Source of the DNA: Pseudoselenomonas ruminantium
GTDB taxonomy: Bacteria; Bacillota; Negativicutes; Selenomonadales; Selenomonadaceae
DNA: 64,000 bases
Assembly (NCBI GenBank): GCA_015058625.1
Contig: SVCA01000001.1
Location: 1-64,000, forward strand
Reading direction: 5' to 3'
The first letter of the stretch is position 1; each line of letters begins with the position of its first letter. Under the pieces are notes generated by a model, which saw only the letters and a list, made by a program, of their open reading frames with translations, did not search any database and had not been told where the DNA came from. The translations under genes and the position numbers were made by a program. Positions 50,944-58,463 of the stretch are shown in pieces.

Positions 50944-51186
50944 TCATTTGGCAAGCACCTTCAGGGCTTCCATATTCTTTTGCATCAAGCGCTCCGTTAC
51001 AGCCATTACCTCTTCATCAGAGGCGACAGCTTCTTTTTCCACCTGCTTATATTCAATCAGAACATACTTAGGGGCGTTGTTTTTCATAATCACAACAGAG
51101 CCACTGGCATCGACCATGTGGGCAATCTTGGAGAAATTCTGGTTGGCTTCGGTCATCGAGACCATATTTGCAGTATTGACCATCAT
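50944..51186 (-). CDS. Phd/YefM-type antitoxin, without a toxin partner
   Basis: An 80-residue antitoxin with the Phd/YefM N-terminal DNA-binding fold (NMVSMTEANQNFSKIAHMV) and an acidic C-terminal helix. Such proteins bind and neutralise a RelE or Doc type toxin and repress their own operon. No toxin gene adjoins it here. The ATG at 51186 has GGGAG nine bases upstream; the longer frame from 51438 runs through a terminator. Confidence 0.75.
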   Translation of the reverse strand: MMVNTANMVSMTEANQNFSKIAHMVDASGSVVIMKNNAPKYVLIEYKQVEKEAVASDEEVMAVTERLMQKNMEALKVLAK

Positions 51187-51341
51187 CGTCTTTCGCTCCC
51201 TTCTAAAGCTCCTACTAGGTATAATATATCCTATTTCCTCAAAATATGCAAGCTGTTTGGATACCGCATGGTTCCCGGGAGATGACTGTAAATCACGAAT
51301 ATGTAGCCTGCAAGGTTTGCCATCCTTAATAATTGACACGA

Positions 51342-51390
51342 AAAAGCTGGAACTTGACTTATCAATTTGACTGGTCAAACTCCAGCTTTT
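51342..51390 (-). terminator. Terminator of the zinc-ribbon gene at 51417, with two palindromes
   Basis: Arms 51342-51358 and 51372-51390 pair in the outer nine bases (AAAAGCTGG with CCAGCTTTT). The inner part contains TTGACTTATCAA (51354, one core mismatch) and TTGACTGGTCAA (51367). T-run follows on the minus strand. Confidence 0.75.
51354..51378. repeat. Two TGACNNGTCA-class palindromes inside a terminator
   Basis: TTGACTTATCAA (51354-51365) and TTGACTGGTCAA (51367-51378), 13 bases apart, one with a mismatch in the core. Confidence 0.75.
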
Positions 51391-51416
51391 GGTGTTCAGT
51401 AACTTCCTTGAATATT

Positions 51417-52265
51417 CTATTCCATTTTGTTGCCGCAATTACCGCAGAATTTCTGCGTTGGCTCTAACTCTGTTCCACACTTGCTACAAATCTTTTTCCC
51501 GCTCATTGCAGAACCGCAAGAGGGACAAAACTTCTGGTCTTTATCGACCAATTCACCACAGGAAGGACATTTTTTCTTGGTCAAAATCTCCATGGAGGCG
51601 CCGCATTCCGAACAGAACTTGCGACCTTCTTCTACTTCAGCACCACATTTAGGGCATGACAATGTCTTTTTTTCCACCATCGACGAACCACAGTAAGGGC
51701 AGAATTTCTTGCCCAGCTCCACATCTTTCCCGCAAGCTGGACAGGATGCTGCTAATTTACTGCCACAGCCGGAACAGAATTTTGTGCCCTTTGGATTACT
51801 TACACCGCAATTTGGACACTTGGTTGTTGTACCGTCCGTACGCTCAATCGAAAGATTACGCCGCACAGAACGGCCACCTGACATGATAAATTTTTCAATG
51901 CACTCGAATACCTCACCGGGTAATTTATTCTGCATATAGGCGCCGACACCTGCTGTAATCAGCAGAGGGGCAAAAAGTAGTGCGCCCACACCTGCTGCGC
52001 CAATCTTATCTGCCCATTTGCCAATGCCGATATTGACCAATACATCACTGTCACCACTCGGCATAATCTGCACTTGAAGTGCTTTTCCCAATCCTGTAAA
52101 ATTCTTCCAACCGGAAGATTCCTTCGCCTGCACAAGATAACCGTCCGGTGCGGCAATACCTTCAACGGTCAGTTCCTTCTCGTTACGCAGAAAAGTTTCA
52201 ACCTCCCGACCAATGCCTTCAATAGTTACACCATCCACCAAGTGAAAAACCTTCGTATCCGCCAT
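51417..52265 (-). CDS. Multi-zinc-ribbon membrane-associated protein
   Basis: A 282-residue protein. The first ~95 residues are a globular domain (MADTKVFHLVDGVTIEGIGR), a hydrophobic segment AAGVGALLFAPLLITAGVGA follows near residue 95, and from residue 150 on there are ten CxxC knuckles forming five zinc ribbons. Such ribbons often scaffold protein assembly. First in a leftward cluster of zinc-ribbon genes (51417-55759). AGGAAGGAGTGAT precedes the ATG; the same leader recurs at 52707 and as a remnant near 53262. Confidence 0.8.
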   Translation of the reverse strand: MADTKVFHLVDGVTIEGIGREVETFLRNEKELTVEGIAAPDGYLVQAKESSGWKNFTGLGKALQVQIMPSGDSDVLVNIGIGKWADKIGAAGVGALLFAPLLITAGVGAYMQNKLPGEVFECIEKFIMSGGRSVRRNLSIERTDGTTTKCPNCGVSNPKGTKFCSGCGSKLAASCPACGKDVELGKKFCPYCGSSMVEKKTLSCPKCGAEVEEGRKFCSECGASMEILTKKKCPSCGELVDKDQKFCPSCGSAMSGKKICSKCGTELEPTQKFCGNCGNKME

Positions 52266-52323
52266 TTCATATCACTCCTTCCTTAGATTTCAGATAGATA
52301 TTATCCAATCTACATTCTGCACT

Positions 52324-52707
52324 TCATCTTTCATGAAGAACTCTAATATACTCGATAAGATTTCTCTCAACTCGATGCTTTTTTAGGTATTCATTCACCG
52401 TACGCCTATCATATAAAATTTTACCATTTTTCTTTAGCTGATATGTAAGAGGTCCCGACCAACATGTAACTTCATACGCCACAGGCTGCCATTTATTCGA
52501 ATTTGTATATACCGCTTTTACTGTACAAGTATACATATAATGGTCAAAATAACCATTTTGCGTTACTTCATATTTTCTAATACTGTCTGTATCAAGATAT
52601 GCCACCTGTCCACTTTGGTATTCGCCGAGATAGTAATCTGCTGCCTCCACTTGCCCACAGTAAAGCGTCATAAGCGCTAAAATACCGACCAATAATCTCA
52701 TTACCAT
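52324..52707 (-). CDS. Small secreted protein of unknown function
   Basis: A 127-residue protein with a signal peptide (MVMRLLVGILALMTLYCGQVEA). The mature part (about 105 residues) is beta-rich with two Cys (YTCTVK, VTCWSG) possibly disulfide-linked. Unknown family; it resembles secreted single-domain proteins. Its leader shares a segment with that of the 52265 gene. AT-rich compared with neighbours. Confidence 0.65.
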   Translation of the reverse strand: MVMRLLVGILALMTLYCGQVEAADYYLGEYQSGQVAYLDTDSIRKYEVTQNGYFDHYMYTCTVKAVYTNSNKWQPVAYEVTCWSGPLTYQLKKNGKILYDRRTVNEYLKKHRVERNLIEYIRVLHER

Positions 52708-52768
52708 TTTTTGTCACTCCTTAAGATTCTTGATAGATATTAGCAAAGCTAATTTGTTTCCACTAGAA

Positions 52769-53158
52769 TTAGTTGTTTTTAGCGGACATGACTAAATCCT
52801 GAAAGAAATTCAAATTTTCATAGTATGCATGGTTAGGCCCATAATACTCTGTCCAACTTTCTGTTGGATTAGTTTTAACATATATATATCCATTTGCATT
52901 TCTACCAAAATACCACACGCCACTTTCGACAACATTACCTGAACGATTTATAACTTTTACGCACACGGCTACTATAGTTTCTGATGGATTTGATGGTTGA
53001 AAAACCGCCGATGATAAATCTGCTATAGAAGCAAATCCTGAGCCAGAATATCCTGGAATATGTACTGAATTTGCTGAGCAGGTATTTAATGTTAATAAAC
53101 ATGCAAAAGTAACGAGTAAATAGGCTATTAATTTATGCTTTACAAAGTACTTTTTCAT
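52769..53158 (-). CDS. Small secreted protein of unknown function
   Basis: A 129-residue protein with a signal peptide (KLIAYLLVTFACLLTLNTC). The mature portion includes IPGYSGSGFASIADLSSA and aromatic beta-strands. Unknown. AT-rich; adjacent to the 52707 gene, with which it shares layout (signal peptide plus a compact ~100-residue domain). Confidence 0.6.
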   Translation of the reverse strand: MKKYFVKHKLIAYLLVTFACLLTLNTCSANSVHIPGYSGSGFASIADLSSAVFQPSNPSETIVAVCVKVINRSGNVVESGVWYFGRNANGYIYVKTNPTESWTEYYGPNHAYYENLNFFQDLVMSAKNN

Positions 53159-53261
53159 AATGGATACCTCACCTTCTTAACGATTCCTTGTACAATATCG
53201 TCGTTTTTCTTTTTCCTGTTATTACAGGTTTAAAGGAAAAGATTGGCAAAATCTACATTTC

Positions 53262-53290
53262 TTATCACTCCTTCCTTGGATTACAGATAT
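53262..53290 (-). pseudogene. Remnant leader of a lost gene (ATG followed by TAG)
   Basis: On the minus strand this repeats the leader of the 52265 gene (26 positions, 2 differences), with ribosome-binding site AAGGAAGGAGTGAT, but the ATG a few bases later is immediately followed by TAG. Probably the start of a decayed paralog. Confidence 0.45.
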
Positions 53291-53319
53291 GTTCACTAAT
53301 ATTTCTCTCGACTTGATAT

Positions 53320-54150
53320 TTATAAAATACGTCCACTGATATAATCAACTACACCATTCTTCATTGCAAATCGAAGCAAACAATCCTGCCCCAAATCAGA
53401 AGTAAATTTATATTCATATAGTGTTGTACCATCATAATCCGACTTTGAATACGGTTTACCATATTCCTTCATTACCTTATCCAAAGCATCCCCCTGTTTT
53501 ACTCCTCGTTTTGTCGATACTGCTGCTGTATCAGATACAAAACCGGTTACCACATCTCCCGTAATCACAACTTCCATGTCAGAATATTTATAACGCTTAT
53601 GTCCATTGTTATTAGGATCAGACACCTTAATGGGGGCTCCCATAATCTGCAGGGCATCCGCTTTGGATTGACCTATGTATATTTTCCCCAATATCAACTC
53701 TGTATTGGAACTAACGACTGAATTAGTTGAAGGTGTTTTCGTATTGACACCATATTCAGCAGACTCTGCTCTTGCATTACCTGTTGAACCGTCTGGAAGA
53801 GTTTGATTTGTCTTAGCCTGCCCATCCTTGCTTTTATCGTCCGTCTCCACTTTGGAAGATGTATTTTCCGCAGCGGCCGTCTGATGCGATTGGTAATAGT
53901 AGTATCCGCCGCCACCACACAAGGCTGCGATAACCAATGCCATCGCAACGATAACCCCTTTGCTGGAATTTCCAGACTGACGTGGGGGAGCCTTCACCCG
54001 CCTGATTGGCTCTGCCTGTGGTTGAGCCATTCTAATTGTTTGGGTTGCTTCTTCGTTCCTTGCCGTGCCGCCCACTGGAGTACCACAGGCCTTACAGAAT
54101 TTTACATTTTCTTCCAAGCTGGCTCCGCACTTCATACAAAACTTAGCCAT
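53320..54150 (-). CDS. Zinc-ribbon membrane protein with a BamE/SmpA-like C-domain
   Basis: A 276-residue protein. Residues 1-28 have a zinc ribbon (FCMKCGASLEENVKFCKACG), residues 70-90 a membrane segment (GVIVAMALVIAALCGGGGYY), then a Ser/Thr-rich linker. The C-terminal part (ILGKIYIGQSKADALQIMG ... GDALDKVMKEYGKPY) resembles BamE/SmpA-like domains. Its first 135 residues are almost identical to those of the gene at 54200, but the C-terminal domain is unrelated. Confidence 0.7.
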   Translation of the reverse strand: MAKFCMKCGASLEENVKFCKACGTPVGGTARNEEATQTIRMAQPQAEPIRRVKAPPRQSGNSSKGVIVAMALVIAALCGGGGYYYYQSHQTAAAENTSSKVETDDKSKDGQAKTNQTLPDGSTGNARAESAEYGVNTKTPSTNSVVSSNTELILGKIYIGQSKADALQIMGAPIKVSDPNNNGHKRYKYSDMEVVITGDVVTGFVSDTAAVSTKRGVKQGDALDKVMKEYGKPYSKSDYDGTTLYEYKFTSDLGQDCLLRFAMKNGVVDYISGRIL

Positions 54151-54199
54151 AGCCACCTCCGGTATTTTGCCATCATATGCCACTTATCTGACCGCAGCC

Positions 54200-55039
54200 C
54201 TAGAGTTTTTTATTCTTTATAGACGCAATCTTCCAGTTGCCGCCATCTTTCACCACTTTAGCAATACTGCGGAACCGATTTTCCTCAATATCACCACCGA
54301 TACGCCTGTCACGAGCCACTAAAACAAAACTGATTTCCGCCATGTTGTTCTGCATACTGACCACCTGCAAGTCTGTAGCGCGGCTTTCAATAGTCGTACT
54401 AAATCCCTTGGCCCAGTTATCGAAATTTCCCATGGTATTTTGCATGTCAAACGTCAAAAGCTCGTATGCTCCCCTGTAATCTCTATTGGTAATCCGATTA
54501 TGAAAAGAAGCTACCGTATCTTTGGCAGAATTTGCGACCTGTTCGGGACTATTCGCTGAACCTCCAGCCATACTTTGTTCAGGAGACATGGCTGTAGATT
54601 CGCCTTTCTTACCATATTCAGCTGACTCTGCCTTGGCCTTATCCGTTGAAACGTCTGGGAGCGTTTGTTTTGTCTTAGTTTGCCCATCCTTGCTTTTATC
54701 GTCCGCCTGTACTTGGGAAGATGTATTTTTCGAGGCCGTAGAGGGAGATTCTGCTTCCGTGGCGGCCGTCTGCTGCGATTGATAGTAATAATATCCGCCA
54801 CCGCCGCACAGGGCTGCAATAACCAAAGCCATGGCAACGATAACCCCCGTGCTGGAATTTCCAGACTTGCGGGGGGCAGCCATTGTCTGCCTGCTTGGCT
54901 CTACCCGTGGCGGAGCCATTCTAATCGTTTGGTCTGATGCGTCTTTTCTAGCCACGCCACCTACGGGAGTACCGCAGGCCTTACAGAATTTTACATGTTC
55001 TTCCAAGCTGGCTCCGCACTTCATACAAAACTTAGCCAT
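54200..55039 (-). CDS. Zinc-ribbon membrane protein with an NTF2-like C-domain
   Basis: A 279-residue paralog of the gene at 53320: the same zinc ribbon, membrane segment and linker, but a C-terminal domain (SPEQVANSAKDTVASFHNRITNRDYRGAYELL ...) with an alpha plus beta pattern like NTF2/DUF4878 domains. It ends NWKIASIKNKKL. The N-terminal parts are interchangeable, suggesting an exported binding domain on a common anchor. Confidence 0.7.
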   Translation of the reverse strand: MAKFCMKCGASLEEHVKFCKACGTPVGGVARKDASDQTIRMAPPRVEPSRQTMAAPRKSGNSSTGVIVAMALVIAALCGGGGYYYYQSQQTAATEAESPSTASKNTSSQVQADDKSKDGQTKTKQTLPDVSTDKAKAESAEYGKKGESTAMSPEQSMAGGSANSPEQVANSAKDTVASFHNRITNRDYRGAYELLTFDMQNTMGNFDNWAKGFSTTIESRATDLQVVSMQNNMAEISFVLVARDRRIGGDIEENRFRSIAKVVKDGGNWKIASIKNKKL

Positions 55040-55057
55040 AGCCGCCTCCAACAGATT

Positions 55058-55759
55058 TTACTCGTTGATTTTGTCCGCATTAATCTGTACCAATATTTTC
55101 GTAGGGCTATCCTGCTTGACTACGCCCACGCACTGACCCTTGATGTTAACAAAATCACCGACATTTAATTTATTTAACTCCGACACCCTTTCCGGTGGCA
55201 CGCTTGCTGCCACAAGATAGTTACGGCCAGCAGCATCCTTGGCTGACATGCCAATCATGTAGTCGGTTGAATTGGAGAATTGTCCTTTCTGCAATACCTG
55301 CCCGGAAACCGTGATGACCTTGCCCTTATACTTCTGCTCTGCGGTTGCCTGATCCCGGATATAATCATCAATCATCTCTTCTGCCTTCACCACAATGGCA
55401 TTAGAACCGCTTTTACTCTTGGAACCGTCTCCACCACCGAAGGCCATGGCCAGAACGGCAATCAGCAGCACAGCAATCACGCCGCCCATAATAGCCACCA
55501 ATTTACCTCTGCCTCCTGCCGCCTTGCTCAGCTTATCTGCCGCTTCGTCAAAATCCTGCTCCGTGACCACTGGCGCAGCAGGTATAGATTTTTCCTCTCC
55601 CAGCTTGCTGCCACACTCGCTGCAAAAGGTTGTACCTTCCGCATATTCCTTTCCACACTTGGGACACTTTATGGTCTTGGGCTGTTTTGTCCCACATTCC
55701 GGGCAGAAATCTGCTCCATCCTGCAATTCCTGACCACATTTGACACAATTCTTTGCCAT
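55058..55759 (-). CDS. Zinc-ribbon membrane protein with an OB-like C-domain
   Basis: A 233-residue protein with two zinc ribbons (CVKCGQELQDGADFCPECG and CPKCGKEYAEGTTFCSECG), a membrane segment (LVAIMGGVIAVLLIAVLAMAF), and a C-terminal domain with YKGKVITVSGQVLQKG and VGDFVNIKGQCVGV, typical of OB-fold (tRNA_anti-like) domains. Start 55759 has GGAGGGATTATC upstream. Fourth member of the zinc-ribbon cluster. Confidence 0.75.
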   Translation of the reverse strand: MAKNCVKCGQELQDGADFCPECGTKQPKTIKCPKCGKEYAEGTTFCSECGSKLGEEKSIPAAPVVTEQDFDEAADKLSKAAGGRGKLVAIMGGVIAVLLIAVLAMAFGGGDGSKSKSGSNAIVVKAEEMIDDYIRDQATAEQKYKGKVITVSGQVLQKGQFSNSTDYMIGMSAKDAAGRNYLVAASVPPERVSELNKLNVGDFVNIKGQCVGVVKQDSPTKILVQINADKINE

Positions 55760-55853
55760 GATAATCCCTCCATCCTTATCTTCTATCATCATCCATGTAT
55801 AACAGATATAACGCCCTTGGAATCCTTGCATATTCTACTAATTTTGCAATAGG

Positions 55854-56939
55854 TCACTGCAAGCTATATGCCACGGCGTAAACCACATTTTTGTTTCGTT
55901 CCCATATATTCCCAAAACGCCCCATAGGAACCGGATTGATGAGACTGCGGCCATTTTCCGCTCCAACCTCGATGGTAATAGCAGGAACTCCCATTTTATA
56001 TACTGCCCAATCCTTATATCCAGCAGCATCCACTGCCGTATAATCATCATCCAGCGGGTAACCTGTTTCCTCTGACACCAGTCCAGCAAAATGACGCGAT
56101 TCTTCCAATACGGCGCCTGTTTGCTTGTAATACCAATAAATCAACGCGCCACAGGTATGATAACTGATAGCGCGACGGATATGGTTCTGCTTTGTCAGCT
56201 GGATGAGGCAGGCGGCTTCCGGTTCGCTGCCGGGATAAACGCCTTTGTATCGTTCTGCAGCCGGATATGGAGAACCACCAAATTCCTGCCAGCCAGCATC
56301 AAAATTCCGATTCAAATCAACACCAACGGCATTGGCCTTCCATTGCTCATAATCACCGCCAGCCATAGACGCTATATTATGCCGCAAATCATCATTTTGT
56401 ACACCATTTAATCCGAACTGACTGATAGCCACGCCGTCCGGATTGTCCAAGGGAACAAAATGCACGGTTACATTCCTGAGTAAAGATTTCTTGCTATACC
56501 CGCGATAGGTAGAATCGTCATATCCGTTAAGTACATCAAGCGCATCACATAGCTGACGCATAACCACCTGTGTCGTTATGTATTCCCTAGCATGCATAGC
56601 GGCGAAAATCAACACATGATTGGCGCTGCTTGGGTCGCCCAGCACAATATCGTAAACCTCCCGCCCGTCAGACGTATCACATAGCTTCACGCATTGAAGA
56701 TTGTCGCTGCAGTTGTCCTGCAGCTTGTGCAGGTCACCGATAAAATCCTCATAGGTATATTTTTCCGGAACTGTGTTTATGACCAAATCCTGCTGGGAAA
56801 TAGGCGGTGCCATCCGCTCACTTTGCTTTTGCAGCACTTCATGCGGCACAGATTGCGACGGTACAGCTCCGCCGCAACCCGGCATCATAATTTCTATGCC
56901 CAGCAAGGTCACTAAAGTTAAGACATACCCAACCCGCAT
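55854..56939 (-). CDS. Lipoprotein zinc carboxypeptidase (M14 family)
   Basis: A 361-residue exopeptidase. The lipobox MMPGC (residues 17-21) fits a lipoprotein signal. The zinc-binding HAREYIT (HxxE) is near residue 115, a His later in ISYHTCGALIYWY and the catalytic Glu in AITIEVGAENG. Trims peptides in the envelope. Lies just upstream of the zinc-ribbon cluster and may be functionally linked, but this is not proven. Confidence 0.8.
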   Translation of the reverse strand: MRVGYVLTLVTLLGIEIMMPGCGGAVPSQSVPHEVLQKQSERMAPPISQQDLVINTVPEKYTYEDFIGDLHKLQDNCSDNLQCVKLCDTSDGREVYDIVLGDPSSANHVLIFAAMHAREYITTQVVMRQLCDALDVLNGYDDSTYRGYSKKSLLRNVTVHFVPLDNPDGVAISQFGLNGVQNDDLRHNIASMAGGDYEQWKANAVGVDLNRNFDAGWQEFGGSPYPAAERYKGVYPGSEPEAACLIQLTKQNHIRRAISYHTCGALIYWYYKQTGAVLEESRHFAGLVSEETGYPLDDDYTAVDAAGYKDWAVYKMGVPAITIEVGAENGRSLINPVPMGRFGNIWERNKNVVYAVAYSLQ

Positions 56940-56973
56940 AGCTTCACCTCATCAGAAGATACCTTTTAAAGGC

Positions 56974-57261
56974 TCAATCTTTCACATATTTGATATAAGC
57001 AGCAAGTACATAACCATGCCTGCCGTTGTATTCTGCTGAATAGAACCCATCATGATAGTAACCTTGATTAATCCAAACCCACTCGCCAAGGGGAATTCTA
57101 TCAAGCGACTCCGCCTCAGTGGAAGGATAGCTGCGCAGCGTAATCCATTCCCGGCAATTTACGACAACGCCCCAATAGGCCTCGGCTTGATTGCTTTGCC
57201 CACCAATGACCAGCAAAGAAACCGTCAACATTACCGTTAAAACTAATTTTTTCAGCATCAT
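56974..57261 (-). CDS. Secreted single SH3b-like domain protein
   Basis: A 95-residue protein with signal peptide (VLTVMLTVSLLVIGGQSNQAEA) and a single bacterial SH3-like domain (VNCREWITLRSYPSTEAESL ... GRHGYVLAAYIKYV) that usually binds cell-wall peptides. GGGAGG precedes the ATG. It lies 34 bases upstream of the carboxypeptidase. Confidence 0.75.
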   Translation of the reverse strand: MMLKKLVLTVMLTVSLLVIGGQSNQAEAYWGVVVNCREWITLRSYPSTEAESLDRIPLGEWVWINQGYYHDGFYSAEYNGRHGYVLAAYIKYVKD

Positions 57262-57369
57262 GTACGCCTCCCTTGATAAATGGCAACAATAACACGGATT
57301 TGGTAACTTTTGAACACATTACTGTAAGCTCATAAAAACCCACCTCCATCAAGGTGCAGGGGGGGAAAT

Positions 57370-57392
57370 AAAACCATGGTTTTCCTGCCACC
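57370..57392. repeat. 23-bp palindromic repeat, copy 1 (possible recombination site)
   Basis: AAAACCATGGTTTT followed by CCTGCCACC. It recurs at 57492-57514 with two differences. Lies near the serine recombinase gene. Confidence 0.6.
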
Positions 57393-57491
57393 CGAAGAAT
57401 CCTTGATTACACAGCCTCGTATATATTATCGTAACTTTTCGACAATAAATAATGATTTTCCTGCAAAAAAAGGGTAAATTTAAGCGGCAAA

Positions 57492-57514
57492 AAAACCATG
57501 GTTTTCTTGCCGCC
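57492..57514. repeat. 23-bp palindromic repeat, copy 2 (possible recombination site)
   Basis: AAAACCATGGTTTT followed by CTTGCCGCC, 27 bases from the 3' end of the serine recombinase gene. Also inside a longer hairpin (GCGGCAA...TTGCCGC). Confidence 0.6.
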
Positions 57515-57540
57515 TGTGTTATTTTCAGTTTTTTTGGCGT

Positions 57541-58149
57541 TTATTCACGCGCCCATTTGTGGAAGGTTGGGCGGGACACGCCGAGTTTTTCGGCAGCTTC
57601 CCGCTCGGAAAGCTGCCCATTTTCCCAAGCCGCCCGCACTCGTTCAAAGGCTGCGGGCTTTTTTGCGGGCCGTCTGCCCAGCCGGACGCCGCGGAGTTTT
57701 GCCGCCGCCAGTCCTTCCATGGTGCGCTGATGATTCATGCTCCGCTCTTTTTCCGCCACATAGGAGAATACCTGAATGACGAGGCTGGAAATCAGCTTTG
57801 CCGTCAGGTCATCCCCGTATTTGTTCCGTGTGTCCAACAGGGGCAGGTCAAGCACCACAATGGCCGCCTCCTTTTCCCGGGTGATGATGTCCAGCTGTTT
57901 TAACATTTCGTCATAGTTGCGCCCCAACCGGTCAAGACTCTTAATGACTAGCACATCCCCTTTGCCCAGCTTTGCCATAATCTCATGGTAGGCGGGGCGG
58001 TCAAAGTCCTTGCCGCTTTGCTTGTCCACATACATCTGTTCCTCCGGGATGCCAAACTCCTCCATGGCCAGCCGCTGCCTGTCCTCTTTTTGGACGGTTG
58101 TTGACACTCGAATGTAACCATAGACCGTGCCATTTTGATACATTTCCAT
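57541..58149 (-). CDS. Serine recombinase (resolvase/invertase)
   Basis: A 202-residue small serine recombinase. The catalytic Ser is in YIRVSTTVQ near residue 12, with arginine-containing DLDRLGRNYDEML in motif, an intermediate helix, and a C-terminal helix-turn-helix (LSEREAAEKLGVSRPTFHKW). The ATG at 58149 has GGAGG eight bases upstream. Two palindromic repeats near its 3' end are candidate sites. Suggests a mobile or plasmid-derived history for this region. Confidence 0.85.
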   Translation of the reverse strand: MEMYQNGTVYGYIRVSTTVQKEDRQRLAMEEFGIPEEQMYVDKQSGKDFDRPAYHEIMAKLGKGDVLVIKSLDRLGRNYDEMLKQLDIITREKEAAIVVLDLPLLDTRNKYGDDLTAKLISSLVIQVFSYVAEKERSMNHQRTMEGLAAAKLRGVRLGRRPAKKPAAFERVRAAWENGQLSEREAAEKLGVSRPTFHKWARE

Positions 58150-58201
58150 CTGCAATTCCTCCATTCGACGTTTTTACACTATGCTTGTCCTCTTATATAC
58201 A

Positions 58202-58240
58202 TGCAAAAAGCCGCCGGATTATCACCCTGCGGCCCTTTTG
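58202..58240 (-). other. Terminator-like hairpin upstream of the recombinase
   Basis: In the gene-free stretch 58150-58463, GCAAAAGGGCCGCAGG pairs imperfectly with CCGGCGGCTTTTTGC (minus strand) and is followed by a T-run. It would terminate or attenuate a leftward transcript ahead of the recombinase gene. Confidence 0.45.
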
Positions 58241-58365
58241 CGGAATGACAAGCCCCAATATATCTAAGCGCAGTCTTACGCCAGATACCGTAATTGTTGT
58301 CATTTCCGAAGGATATTTAGTTACGAATTTCATGAAAGGTTCCGTACAGTTCTTATATTATGGAG

Positions 58366-58377
58366 TTGACTAGTCAA
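58366..58377. repeat. TTGACTAGTCAA palindrome
   Basis: A perfect 12-base palindrome of the YTGACNNGTCAR class in the gene-free stretch between the recombinase and the metallopeptidase. Confidence 0.8.
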
Positions 58378-58398
58378 AAGCAAGGGAAAATATAAAAT

Positions 58399-58435
58399 AG
58401 CGGATGGCTGACATTTGACTTGTCAACCATCCGCT
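58399..58435 (-). terminator. Terminator of the metallopeptidase gene, with a palindrome in its loop
   Basis: AGCGGATGG (58399-58407) with CCATCCGCT (58427-58435); T-rich on the minus strand. The loop contains TTGACTTGTCAA (58415-58426). Confidence 0.8.
58415..58426. repeat. TTGACTTGTCAA palindrome in a terminator loop
   Basis: A perfect palindrome of the YTGACNNGTCAR class occupying the loop of the metallopeptidase terminator. Confidence 0.85.
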
Positions 58436-58463
58436 AGGTATTTTCTCTTATGCAGTTTGCTTC

